Shown: piece by piece, positions 23,146 to 31,045 of the stretch | How positions within the stretch are numbered: the first letter of the stretch is position 1 | Layout of the letters: each line of letters begins with the position of its first letter | Assembly (NCBI GenBank): GCA_002762785.1 | Contig: PCXY01000004.1 | Coordinates: forward strand, 1 to 64,000 | DNA from: Candidatus Woesearchaeota archaeon CG10_big_fil_rev_8_21_14_0_10_45_16 | GTDB taxonomy: Archaea > Nanobdellota > Nanobdellia > Woesearchaeales > GW2011-AR9 | DNA: 64,000 nucleotides | Direction: 5' to 3' | Notes under the pieces: model-generated | Told to the model about the DNA's origin: nothing | The model's input: only the letters and a program-made list of their open reading frames with translations | The model's database searches: none | Translations under genes and position numbers: made by a program

Positions 23146-24687
23146 ATGGATAGGTCTGAACTATTGGTAGAACACGGCTTCATCAAAAAAGACGAAGACA
23201 AGAAGTACGAGAAAGATGAGAAGACCAATCTCTACAAACCGGTTCCGGGCAGTAAGCTGAGCCCTGCCGATGCCGATGAAGAGATGGCAGAGATAGTTTC
23301 TACTGGTGACGGTGGCGACTTTCAAAAGACTGGTTTTCCGAAGCCTCGAAAGACATTCAGGCTGGTGTATGAAGTCTATGATCTCAGCTTGGAAGAACCG
23401 TATTTTTGGATACTTCACAGCCTCAGAGAAAGTTTCTCGAAAGTTGATAAGCTGGAAGATTCTTTTGCCGCTGCTGAGAACTCGGCTTTCTTCGGCGTGA
23501 CCCAGCAAAGGTTGGGAGCGCAGCAGGACAAGATCTCTCAGTTCTTAGCTACCGTCGGCAAGATGATCAAAGAGCTGTTCCAGATGGTCCGTGAGCTGCG
23601 TATCATCGACGAAAGGATGGAATATTACGAGGAATCAGAAAAAGAATTACAGAAACCGTTCGGACAGCGGGGAAGAAGCGCTGAGATCACGTTGAAAGGC
23701 TTGTTCGTGGACTTGGTGCAGGGCGGCGGCAAGAGCGCGGCTTCCGTCTACGGCATGGCCCGGGAGCTGGAGTTCGTGACCTTGCCTGACTTGTTCTTCG
23801 ACGCGCCGCCGTTCCGAACAGCCGACGAACTGGAGAACCATCTCAGGGACTTGGAGAAAAATTTCAACCTTAACGTCACCCGAGTTCTGGGCAGACATCT
23901 ACGCCAGTTCATGCAATGGAAGAAAAGCACTCACAAAGAACATGCCAACCGCCGTCGTTTCATGCTTAATTATCTCCAGCAGCATTTTGAGATCATCAAT
24001 ATGTACTTAACCTGGGTCAAACCGTACCTGCGTCATACTGAAAAATTAACGTTGAAATCTTCAAGCATGAAGAAACCTGATATAATCTCAGCGTTCGAAG
24101 GCAGCATGCTGGATCTGGAGATCTTAGCTTCCCGAAGGGTTGATGTCAACGGTGCTGGGGCCAACGGCTGTCTGCTGGTGACGTTTCATTACAGGACGCG
24201 TCCGGAACTGAAAGTTGTCCAGGAAGGTTATCAGCGCGGTCCTGTCCATATCGGCGAAGTTGAGATACAATATCGTGTCTATGGTTGGACTGACGAACAA
24301 TTGGAAAATTATAAAAGATTGAAAGAACGAGAGACGATCCTGATGATGGGCGATGTCTCTACATCTGTGCAGCAGGCCATGCAGTCTCTCGGCGACGATC
24401 TGCAGCTATATCTTGATGAAGCAAAAGGCATAAAGAAGGAAGAAGAGAAGAAAGAAGGACCTGCCCGCAAAAGTTTCACGGAAAGATTTTTAGGAGATTT
24501 CTACACGCCGGCAAAGAAGAAAGCTGCTAAGAAGTCTAAAGGGCAGTCGTCTCGTCAGAAACGAGAGCTGGAAGATAAGCTTGAAGAACTGATCGGTGAT
24601 GAGGGCAGTCTGGTCGGTTATTCTATAGGAGCTAGCTGGCTGGCTTTCCACAACTTCAAGAAAGCGCATCGGATGATCGCTTGGTGA
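23146..24687 (+). CDS. Large helical protein of unknown function
   Basis: 513 aa from ATG 23146, preceded by GGAGTGATC; the ORF-track start six bases earlier is a GTG inside that site. Mostly helical and charged. Residues ~90-180 (LHSLRESFSKVDKLEDSFAAAE...KMIKELFQMVRELRIIDERMEYYEE) look like coiled coil, and a lysine-rich segment (KKEEEKKEGPARKSF...PAKKKAAKKSKGQSSRQKRELEDKLEELI) sits near the C-terminus. Glycine-rich LVQGGGKSAASVYG is not a canonical Walker A. No signal peptide. The next gene (24768) is also coiled coil and may be a partner. Not a family I can name. Confidence 0.75.
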   Translation: MDRSELLVEHGFIKKDEDKKYEKDEKTNLYKPVPGSKLSPADADEEMAEIVSTGDGGDFQKTGFPKPRKTFRLVYEVYDLSLEEPYFWILHSLRESFSKVDKLEDSFAAAENSAFFGVTQQRLGAQQDKISQFLATVGKMIKELFQMVRELRIIDERMEYYEESEKELQKPFGQRGRSAEITLKGLFVDLVQGGGKSAASVYGMARELEFVTLPDLFFDAPPFRTADELENHLRDLEKNFNLNVTRVLGRHLRQFMQWKKSTHKEHANRRRFMLNYLQQHFEIINMYLTWVKPYLRHTEKLTLKSSSMKKPDIISAFEGSMLDLEILASRRVDVNGAGANGCLLVTFHYRTRPELKVVQEGYQRGPVHIGEVEIQYRVYGWTDEQLENYKRLKERETILMMGDVSTSVQQAMQSLGDDLQLYLDEAKGIKKEEEKKEGPARKSFTERFLGDFYTPAKKKAAKKSKGQSSRQKRELEDKLEELIGDEGSLVGYSIGASWLAFHNFKKAHRMIAW

Positions 24688-24767
24688 TTGTTTTGAATAT
24701 TTGATCAGGGGGACACTACCCTTTTCCTTCCAAAAACCTTTTAACCTGCGTTGTCTTCTAGATCTCC

Positions 24768-25433
24768 ATGGCTAAAGAAGACCTGTCCAAGCTGCCGCCG
24801 GAAGAGCGTATCAAACGTCTCAAGAAGAGGGAAGAAGAGCGCAAGAAGGAGATCGCAGAGATGGAACGCCTCATCAAGGAAAGCGAGGATGAGATCAGCG
24901 AAAAACTGCGATGGGTGCAGAGAGTACCGATCCCGCAGGTGGCTTCCAAAGAGACCAAAGATGTTAGCAAGGAAGGGAAAGACGTTATCAACACGCTTCA
25001 CGGTATAGCAGACGACAAGAAAGAAGAAGAGAAAGAGACGGTAAAAGAAGATTCTTTAGAAGAGACTGTCTTTAGGGAAGCCGTCGATCTACCGCCGGAA
25101 GCAAGAAACATCCAATACGGGACGGCAGCCAACGAGTTTGCTGGCTATCAGCCGTTGAGTGAGAAACCTATCGGTGAATTATATCAGGATGCTTTAACTC
25201 TCAAGAATTCTATCCAGGAGAAAGGATACATCAGCCGGGCTGACGAACAGCGGGCAGCGTACCTCAATTCTGCGGCTGCCGAAAGGATCAATGCGGTGCA
25301 TCAAGGCAATTATTCTTTTACAGAACAGACGGCGAGGGCCGCTTCATTGACGCAGATGGTGGCTGCCAGCATCTCCAACGCCTACCAGCATAAGACTGAA
25401 GTGACAGGACACGACTGGTATACGGGAAGATAA
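24768..25433 (+). CDS. Coiled-coil protein of unknown function
   Basis: 221 aa. The first ~60 residues are an almost uninterrupted charged coiled coil (PPEERIKRLKKREEERKKEIAEMERLIKESEDEISEKL). A low-complexity acidic linker follows (DDKKEEEKETVKEDSLEET), then an alanine-rich domain ending in GHDWYTGR. Starts 80 bases after the gene at 23146, with TTTTAACC-type AT-rich sequence upstream. It stops 2 bases before the convergent archease gene. Function unknown. Confidence 0.7.
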   Translation: MAKEDLSKLPPEERIKRLKKREEERKKEIAEMERLIKESEDEISEKLRWVQRVPIPQVASKETKDVSKEGKDVINTLHGIADDKKEEEKETVKEDSLEETVFREAVDLPPEARNIQYGTAANEFAGYQPLSEKPIGELYQDALTLKNSIQEKGYISRADEQRAAYLNSAAAERINAVHQGNYSFTEQTARAASLTQMVAASISNAYQHKTEVTGHDWYTGR

Positions 25434-25435
25434 GA

Positions 25436-25861
25436 TCAAGTCCTTTTCAACAGCATCTGCGCTTTCCAGCCTTCTTCCGCCGACTGCACTTTGAACGCCT
25501 CGATACCTTTTACATCCTTCTGTTTCTCGTGTCGTAAAGGATCAAGCTTCTCGCCGGCAGCTATGCAGGAGAGTTGGTATTTCCCTTCTCTTTTCTCTAT
25601 GCTGATCTGGAAATTTCTAAATATCATCTGCTTGTAGTCACGGAAGAAAAATAATTCATCCATGAAGTCGAGAAGCAGATTTTCTACATTGCGGTCTTCT
25701 CCGAGAATCTTCACTTTCTCTCTTGCTTGTATCAATTCCCGTTCTGCCTGTGTCTGTTGGAAAGCCAGGCCGCACTGTTCAAATAGTTCTGCTAATGTAC
25801 TGCCTTTGGCCATGAACAGGACATCCTCGCTCTGGTCGAGAATCTTATAGGAGGGTTCCAT
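25436..25861 (-). CDS. Archease, divergent
   Basis: 141 aa. Archease activates the tRNA-splicing ligase RtcB, which joins exons after intron removal. The C-terminal half fits well: NLLLDFMDELFFFRDYK, then GEKLDPLRHEKQKDVKGIEAFKVQSAEEGWKAQMLLKRT, matching the family's RH..K..VKA.......GW.AQ.. pattern. The N-terminal signature usually DHTADVGI reads DQSEDVLF: the first Asp and the last Asp of the motif are kept, His is Gln. All three tRNA genes in the window carry introns, consistent with a need for this factor. Confidence 0.82.
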   Translation of the reverse strand: MEPSYKILDQSEDVLFMAKGSTLAELFEQCGLAFQQTQAERELIQAREKVKILGEDRNVENLLLDFMDELFFFRDYKQMIFRNFQISIEKREGKYQLSCIAAGEKLDPLRHEKQKDVKGIEAFKVQSAEEGWKAQMLLKRT

Positions 25862-25930
25862 ACAAAAAAAAGAGAGGACTGGAGTTTTTAATCTTTTTGA
25901 CAGTCTAGGAGATAGGTTTTAAAGCCCAAC

Positions 25931-25938
25931 CTTTATAT
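25931..25938 (+). promoter_or_regulatory. TATA box of the 25962 gene
   Basis: TTTATATA about 27 bases before the ATG at 25962, with no Shine-Dalgarno sequence between; consistent with a leaderless mRNA. Confidence 0.55.
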
Positions 25939-25961
25939 ATCCTAAAAATCTTCTCTAAAAC

Positions 25962-28094
25962 ATGGTCCAATTTGGTACAGGGTATTATAATCCGATGGAA
26001 CGCGGTTATGAGGTAGCGACGCATCACGGTCATTCTCATGAAGTACACGAAGGTCCTAAAGCCACCAACGATATTGGGGTCAGCATCGGCGATCTGGGTA
26101 TGAGCCTTGGTCTTGGTCCGGTGCCCAATGTTACAGCCATCGCCTCCAAGCTGAGACCGGGAGCCAAGAAACTGGAATTTGTCTTCACCGGCTCCGGGAA
26201 AGGTTCGGGGCAAGGACAGACGCCGGAGATGTACGGTCTCAAGCAGCGTCAGGCTTTGGTCGAATTAGGAAAAGCCAACCGGGTTGATTTCACCACGCAC
26301 TCTACCGTGGGTGTTTATGGTTTAGCGGGCATGGACCAGCAAGGTAACTTCTCCAAGCAGAGCAAGACCTTCTCGCTGAATGAAGTTAAAAGAGCTATCG
26401 AGTTCGCCGCTGACGTGGCGAAAGGCGGACCGGTCGTAGTCCATACCGGTGAGTTCCAAAGGCCGGTAGCTGATGCTGAATGGAATAAAGATGATAAATG
26501 GAAAGGCAAGTTTGAGATGTATCCCGGGGAAGAAGAAAGGACCTCCTACCGCGTCGTGGACACCAGGACCGGCAGCCTGATCCAGGAAGCGCGTAAGAAC
26601 CGGAAAGTTTCCCGGCCGGTGTGGAACCGTTTCGAGGAAGGCAATGATTTCTGGCAGGAGAAAGGCGGCCAGTCATTTACTGATCCTAAAGGCAATACTG
26701 TAAAACCAGGCGACTATATCGATTACTTCGGCAACAAGATTGATCCGGAAGAAAGGGTTCCAGTGTTTGATTCCAAGAACCAACAGTTTAAGGTTCAACA
26801 GCTGGAATGGACAGATCTGCAGAAAGAAGCGGAAGAGATGACTGATAGGGCCAAAGATGCCTGGCGGGAGTGGAAGAAAGGAAGATTACCCGAAACGAAA
26901 TTTAAAGATTCCTACTGGGTGCGATTTGCTGAGGCTAAGTCTGAAAATGAGATCAAAGTCAAGCCTGAGGAGGCCTATATCATCGCAACGTTAGAGACGC
27001 AAGCGGCCAACAGCCGGGGTTGGGCTGTCTATTACGGCGGTGACTTTGAGGAGTACGTCAAGAACATCAAGAAGTTGGAGAAAGCGAAAGAGTTTTATGA
27101 ACAGATCGAGAGCAGCATGGACGAGAGCGAGAAATGGCGCCTGAAGCAGCAAGCCCGCGACCTCCTTCCGGGACTGGTTCCAGATGATGCGAAATTTCCT
27201 ACTCAGGTCATCAACGATCATATCAAAGAATTTCAAAAACGTCTGCGTTACTCACGGGAAGCGTCCGCTTCGCAGTGGGCGCAGGCTGAAGAAGCGAAAG
27301 AAACTATCCGTAACGTGCAGAGCGCCGACGGCTATGCGTTGAAAGAAGCGTACGATTCTTATGCAAGATTAGCGATGGAAGCGATGCGGCAGACAGATGA
27401 CCTGCAGAAGAAAGGACAGCTTAGGCAAGGCAAACCGTTGCAGGTAGCCATGGAAAATCTGTTCCCGGAGCAGTACGGCGCTCATCCCGATGAGATCATC
27501 GACCTTGTCAAAGGCAGCCGGGAAAAGATGGTCGAATTATTGAAGCAGAACAAGATCTCTGAAGATGAAGCCAAGAAAAGAGCAGAGAGTCACATCACGA
27601 TCACTTTCGACACCGGACATCTTAACATGTGGCGGAAATACTGGAAGGCTGACCCCGGCAAGACCTTGCTGCAGAATGACAATGATTTTAACGACTGGAT
27701 GCTGGAGAAAGTCAAGAAGATGGCCCCTTATATCGGCCACGTCCACCTCGATGACAATTACGGTTATCACGACGATCATCTCGCTCCTGGTGAAGGAAAC
27801 ACGCCGGTGCGGGATATCGTGAAAACACTAAAAGAAAGCGGCTACAAAGGCGAACTGATCGTCGAGCCTGGCGCCGATTATACCACGGATGTGACTGGTT
27901 TCCATTCAGTGATGAAAACCTGGCGTCATTTCGGCATGCCCGTCTATGGCAAAGGTTCCGGGATAAGCCAGGGAAGAGGCTGGGGTCAGGTCGGTTATGG
28001 TTTCTTCGGCCAAAACCAGCCGCCGTACTTCGTCTTCGGCGGTTATTCGCCGTCAGAAGATTGGACCTTATGGAGCGGCGTGCCTCTGGAATAA
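25962..28094 (+). CDS. Xylose isomerase-like TIM-barrel / AP endonuclease 2-type protein, enlarged
   Basis: 710 aa. The C-terminal part resembles the AP endonuclease 2/xylose isomerase-like TIM barrel: ITFDTGHLNMW, MAPYIGHVHLDDNYGYHDDHLAPGEGNTPVRDIVKTLKESGYKGELIVEPG hold the typical D-x-GH, H-x-D and E metal ligands. The N-terminal ~160 residues add another barrel-like half (VSIGDLGMSLGL, VDFTTHSTVGVYGLAG, GGPVVVHTGEF). A long helical insertion lies between (~270-520, YIIATLETQAANSRGW...). It is more than twice the length of simple family members. The Gly/Pro/Tyr-rich tail (GQVGYGFFGQNQPPYFVFGGY) is odd. Could be a DNA repair nuclease or a sugar enzyme. Confidence 0.75.
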   Translation: MVQFGTGYYNPMERGYEVATHHGHSHEVHEGPKATNDIGVSIGDLGMSLGLGPVPNVTAIASKLRPGAKKLEFVFTGSGKGSGQGQTPEMYGLKQRQALVELGKANRVDFTTHSTVGVYGLAGMDQQGNFSKQSKTFSLNEVKRAIEFAADVAKGGPVVVHTGEFQRPVADAEWNKDDKWKGKFEMYPGEEERTSYRVVDTRTGSLIQEARKNRKVSRPVWNRFEEGNDFWQEKGGQSFTDPKGNTVKPGDYIDYFGNKIDPEERVPVFDSKNQQFKVQQLEWTDLQKEAEEMTDRAKDAWREWKKGRLPETKFKDSYWVRFAEAKSENEIKVKPEEAYIIATLETQAANSRGWAVYYGGDFEEYVKNIKKLEKAKEFYEQIESSMDESEKWRLKQQARDLLPGLVPDDAKFPTQVINDHIKEFQKRLRYSREASASQWAQAEEAKETIRNVQSADGYALKEAYDSYARLAMEAMRQTDDLQKKGQLRQGKPLQVAMENLFPEQYGAHPDEIIDLVKGSREKMVELLKQNKISEDEAKKRAESHITITFDTGHLNMWRKYWKADPGKTLLQNDNDFNDWMLEKVKKMAPYIGHVHLDDNYGYHDDHLAPGEGNTPVRDIVKTLKESGYKGELIVEPGADYTTDVTGFHSVMKTWRHFGMPVYGKGSGISQGRGWGQVGYGFFGQNQPPYFVFGGYSPSEDWTLWSGVPLE

Positions 28095-28100
28095 GTTTTT

Positions 28101-28317
28101 AGTAAGTTTCATTCTTCGTGAGCAATGCCGGCTCGCTCTTTGGTTGAAGCGATCAGAATGTGGGATCCCTCGAGAAATTTCTTTGAGATTTCTGGGGGTT
28201 CCAGAAAGATGGACTCTTTTTCTGAACCTTCCCGTAGGGTGCATCCCCTCCCTCAATAGTTCTCACAGACGCATTGTACCGCTCACGAATTGGCGATGCT
28301 CACCCATTCAACTTACT
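28101..28317. mobile_element. MITE-like element, divergent copy, ~217 bp
   Basis: Ends AGTAAGTT...GTGAGCA (28101) and TGCTCAC...AACTTACT (to 28317) are imperfect inverted repeats. The internal hairpin block GAGAAATTTCTTTGAGATTTCTGGGGGTTCCA matches the element at 22188-22365 (GAGAAATCTTAAGATTTCTGGGGGTTCCA). It starts 6 bases after the stop of the TIM-barrel gene and supplies the stop codon and last residues of the HD gene on the other strand. No gene inside. Confidence 0.65.
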
Positions 28318-28979
28318 ATCTCTCTAGAATAAGGATGTTTGGCATACAGCTTCTTCAATCTTTTGATGTTTTCTTGCTTTTGGGTCTCGAACAGTTTCTT
28401 GGCCCCTTTAGTCAGCCAGCGATGCTTCTCTTCCAGGAAATCGATCTCGAACGCCAGCCAGCGCCGCTCTTCTTTGGCAAACGGCGCCAGTTCCGATTCA
28501 GGATGAGCTAAAGATTCTTTCTGCAAGTCTTTCATCCAGTCAAAGAAACCTTTCTTGCCGATGGGAGAAAGATCAGCATCCCTCAGGATCTTTTCATGGA
28601 TGGTCTTGGGCTTATTATTAAGGTTGGTGCATAATATGGCTTTTTTGATAAGATTCAGCTGCACCAGGCTGTACGGCAAAGGGCTGCTTTTCATGTACCG
28701 TTCTGCGAAAGCAGCGCCGACGATCTCATTGTTAAGATATTTCTGCGTATAACCGGTGTCATGGAACAAAGCTGCCAGAGTGACGATGATGATCTCCTGT
28801 TCAGACAGCTTCTCTTCTTTGGCGATAGCTTCTGCTGCCGGAACGACGCCTTTGAACGTATGACCTTGGCGGTGGTAGAAGAACGAATCATCTAGCTGGG
28901 CAAGGTATTGTTTGGCTTCTTCCCTAGCTTCCAGGACATGGGATTCTGTGAGGGCTACTTTCTGTCGGAGAATGACCAT
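28308..28979 (-). CDS. HD-domain metal-dependent phosphohydrolase
   Basis: 223 aa. HD motifs: YHRQGHTFKGVVPAAEAIA (first His), LAALFHDTGYTQKY (the HD pair, residues ~76-90), then a helical region with TIHEKILRDADLSPIG carrying the final Asp. Related to the broad HD family acting on nucleotides or cyclic nucleotides; substrate unknown. The C-terminus (KHPYSREIVS) is encoded by the end of the MITE-like element, so the original stop may have been replaced. Confidence 0.85.
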   Translation of the reverse strand: MVILRQKVALTESHVLEAREEAKQYLAQLDDSFFYHRQGHTFKGVVPAAEAIAKEEKLSEQEIIIVTLAALFHDTGYTQKYLNNEIVGAAFAERYMKSSPLPYSLVQLNLIKKAILCTNLNNKPKTIHEKILRDADLSPIGKKGFFDWMKDLQKESLAHPESELAPFAKEERRWLAFEIDFLEEKHRWLTKGAKKLFETQKQENIKRLKKLYAKHPYSREIVS

Positions 28980-29037
28980 GTCTGTTCATGGGGAAATATG
29001 GTTTATAAGCATTTGTTCCCTTGCTGGGGGAGAGAAT

Positions 29038-29592
29038 CTAAGATAGATCTGGAAGTAGATGTGGATTTCTGGCTAGAAGCCTTTCTTGCAGTGTTTCTGG
29101 CTGATCAGGACCATGAGAGTTATAGTGTATTAACTTAAACCGGTCAAATTTCGGCCAATACATTAAAGTCAGATCATACGCCGTTGTTCCGTTAGATATG
29201 CTTAAATCAGAGTTAAGAGGAAGCTTTCCAGTCTGATCAACAAGAACACCATTGTTAAGGCGGTCAAAAATATCTTCCAGCATTCGCAGGTGTTCCTCTA
29301 TGATTGAGGGATCGTAGCTACCATCGATTAATGGTCTTACTTCTTCTAGAGATGGTAATGTTCCGCGTTCCTCATACCGGCATTTGTCCAAAAGAACGAC
29401 CGCTTTACCAGCAAATTTTTGGTATCTTAAGAGCGGTTTAGAGGGAGTAGGCTCTATCTCTCCTTTATGTTCAAGAATATCAGCGATAGATGTAGCATGA
29501 TACGTATTAGGATAGAAATACTTTACTTTTAACCGCATATGCAGGGGTAGACCGGCAACTTTGTCACTCAAGCTTATCATTTTTCTCGTCAA
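29038..29592 (-). CDS. Protein of unknown function
   Basis: 184 aa, soluble, not recognised. The middle (RPLIDGSYDPSIIEEHLRMLEDIFDRLNNG) looks helical and SNGTTAYDLTLMYWPKFDRFKLIHYNSHGPDQ looks beta-rich. Start could be Met1 or Met5. A run of T (cctctttttatacc) lies just upstream on the complementary strand and could include a TATA box. No operon partner. Confidence 0.6.
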   Translation of the reverse strand: MTRKMISLSDKVAGLPLHMRLKVKYFYPNTYHATSIADILEHKGEIEPTPSKPLLRYQKFAGKAVVLLDKCRYEERGTLPSLEEVRPLIDGSYDPSIIEEHLRMLEDIFDRLNNGVLVDQTGKLPLNSDLSISNGTTAYDLTLMYWPKFDRFKLIHYNSHGPDQPETLQERLLARNPHLLPDLS

Positions 29593-29734
29593 CTCCTAAG
29601 TAGGTCCTCTTTTTATACCTTGCTTAAAACAAAAGAAAAAAGCCAGGCAAGCAGGGCAGCCTGGTAATGTCTTAAAGGAGGTGTTTTTGAGGTTTATCTG
29701 CTATAAACCAGATCCTTTATAAATCGGTTATGAT
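29593..29734. other. Intergenic region with inverted repeats
   Basis: Contains CCAGGC...GCCTGG (29643 to about 29664) and a perfect 7-bp inverted repeat GGTTTAT-CTGCT-ATAAACC at 29691-29709. A TTTATAAA box at 29716-29723 comes right after it, the usual place for an operator next to a promoter. An AAAGGAGG sequence at 29674-29681 precedes a short TTG-started reading frame of 12 codons, which could be a leader peptide but is unsupported otherwise. This probably is the control region for the 29880/30584 gene pair. Confidence 0.4.
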
Positions 29735-29863
29735 ATGCATATTCAGAAAGCTATTTTAGAAGAAAGAACCATAATCTTTTTAAAGGGTCATTCTGATTTG
29801 TTACTTAAGAGTATTAAGAGTATTATCAGCAGCATGACTGCTGGTAGAGAACAGCAACAATAA
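29735..29863 (+). CDS. Possible 42-aa small ORF
   Basis: ATG to TAA reading MHIQKAILEERTIIFLKGHSDLLLKSIKSIISSMTAGREQQQ, too short for the ORF track. Amphipathic, ending 16 bases before the membrane protein start. The ATG is only ~15 bases from the TATA box at 29716, closer than elsewhere in the window, so it may lie upstream of the transcription start. Treat as a weak candidate. Confidence 0.25.
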   Translation: MHIQKAILEERTIIFLKGHSDLLLKSIKSIISSMTAGREQQQ

Positions 29864-29879
29864 ATTGGGGGGTTTTGCC

Positions 29880-30587
29880 ATGTTCCGTTTGTTTACTACG
29901 CCAGTCTGGTTCAACGGCTGGGATGTCATGTTTGATATGGTCAGTTTAGTAGTGGCTTTACTGATTGCGGCCTATAGTTTCCGGCTGTACAGGATCAACA
30001 ATCAGAACAAGTTCGCATACTTCTCATTAGCTTTTGTCATGGTAGCTGTCAGCCTCTTTTCAAAGATATTCACAGACAGCGTCTTATATTACACTCCATT
30101 AAGAGATGTTACGGCAGTTGTCCTGCAGCCGCTGGCTGGTCCGGGACTGCAGTTCTCAGCTTTATTGTATAGAGCAGCGTTTTTCCTACAGATGGCGCCA
30201 TTGCTGGGCGCTTGGCTGCTGATCTTTTTCATCTCACAGAAATCGAGAGACAGGCTGCACCGCTTTTACGAGCTGTCACAGATCGGACTTTTTGTCTATC
30301 TGGTACTGCTGGTCTCGTTTGTCAGCAACTTCCGCTACTTCGTCTTTTACTTGACCAGCGCCGTGCTGCTTGCTTTGATAGTCCTCAACTATTACAAGAA
30401 TTACCTTAATACTGACAAGAACAAGAATGCTAAGATGGTCATGATCTCGTTTGTCTTCATCCTGCTGGCGCAGTTCTTTTTCATCTTCGTGTTCATGGTT
30501 CCGGGATTATATGTCATCGGCGAGCTGCTGATGCTCATCGGCTTCCTGCTGATCCTATATGCATATGGGAGGGTGACCCGAACATGA
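29880..30587 (+). CDS. Seven-helix membrane protein, partner of winged-helix protein
   Basis: 235 aa from ATG 29880; the ORF-track start at 29865 is a TTG. About seven hydrophobic helices span nearly the whole length (MVSLVVALLIAAYSF, YFSLAFVMVAVSLFS, AAFFLQMAPLLGAWLLIFFI, IGLFVYLVLLVSFV, FVFYLTSAVLLALIVL, MVMISFVFILLAQFFFIFVFMV, VIGELLMLIGFLLILYAY). No catalytic motif seen. Its last codons overlap the winged-helix gene as ATGA, suggesting a membrane sensor coupled to a DNA-binding regulator. Family not identified. Confidence 0.75.
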   Translation: MFRLFTTPVWFNGWDVMFDMVSLVVALLIAAYSFRLYRINNQNKFAYFSLAFVMVAVSLFSKIFTDSVLYYTPLRDVTAVVLQPLAGPGLQFSALLYRAAFFLQMAPLLGAWLLIFFISQKSRDRLHRFYELSQIGLFVYLVLLVSFVSNFRYFVFYLTSAVLLALIVLNYYKNYLNTDKNKNAKMVMISFVFILLAQFFFIFVFMVPGLYVIGELLMLIGFLLILYAYGRVTRT

Positions 30588-30877
30588 CTGCTTCACGCCG
30601 TTCACGGCTGGAACTCATCTTTGACATCCTGCTGGCTATCCAGAACAAAGGCGGCACGATCAAGCCGACCCACTTGATGTACAAGTCAAACCTTTCTCAC
30701 AAGCTGCTTAACAACTATCTTGACGAACTGATCGAGAAAGAGCTGGTGCAGGTGGAAGAGGTGGAAGCCAAGAAGAAAAGGAAAAGTTCCAAGAAAGTCG
30801 TGATCACTGAAAAAGGTCTTAACTTCTTGTCAGAGTTCAGAAGGATGCGGGAGTTTACCAACGCTTTCGGATTGTAA
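30584..30877 (+). CDS. Winged-helix DNA-binding regulator
   Basis: 97 aa. SRLELIFDILLAIQNKGGTIKPTHLMYKSNLSHKLLNNYLDELIEKELVQVEE...KKVVITEKGLNFLSEF is a typical archaeal winged helix: helix-turn-helix with TKPTHLMYKSNLSHKLLNNYL as recognition region, then the wing, then a C-terminal helix suited to dimerisation. Resembles archaeal COG3432-type regulators. Overlap of 4 bases with the membrane protein gene implies coupled translation; the pair may control genes in response to a membrane signal, possibly through the inverted repeat at 29691. Confidence 0.85.
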   Translation: MTASRRSRLELIFDILLAIQNKGGTIKPTHLMYKSNLSHKLLNNYLDELIEKELVQVEEVEAKKKRKSSKKVVITEKGLNFLSEFRRMREFTNAFGL

Positions 30878-31045
30878 TTCTCGCTTTGATCTCTTCCTGG
30901 GTATTATAGGCCGCTTGTTGCAGTGATCAATCAACAAGAAGGACCAAAAACCCAATAACGTGCTAATCTATCAACATACACCGCCGTTTGCTGTGGTTTG
31001 GTTTTTGATTAAGCTTTTAAAGTAGTTTCTATTATAGATAAGATC
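30878..31045. other. Intergenic region with two inverted repeats, possible small RNA
   Basis: 168 bases without a gene. CTTGTTG (30914-20) pairs with CAACAAG (30932-38), and CAAAAACC (30945-52) pairs with GGTTTTTG (31000-31007), enclosing about 47 bases. The sequence could fold into a two-hairpin RNA, or the first hairpin could end the upstream operon. An AT-rich promoter (CTATTATAG) for rnhB follows. No C/D or H/ACA box pattern is seen. Confidence 0.3.

Noticed and set aside
23140-24687. Walker A motif in LVQGGGKSAASVYG of the unknown helical protein
   Set aside because: Spacing does not match GxxxxGK[ST] and no Walker B follows; the match is chance.
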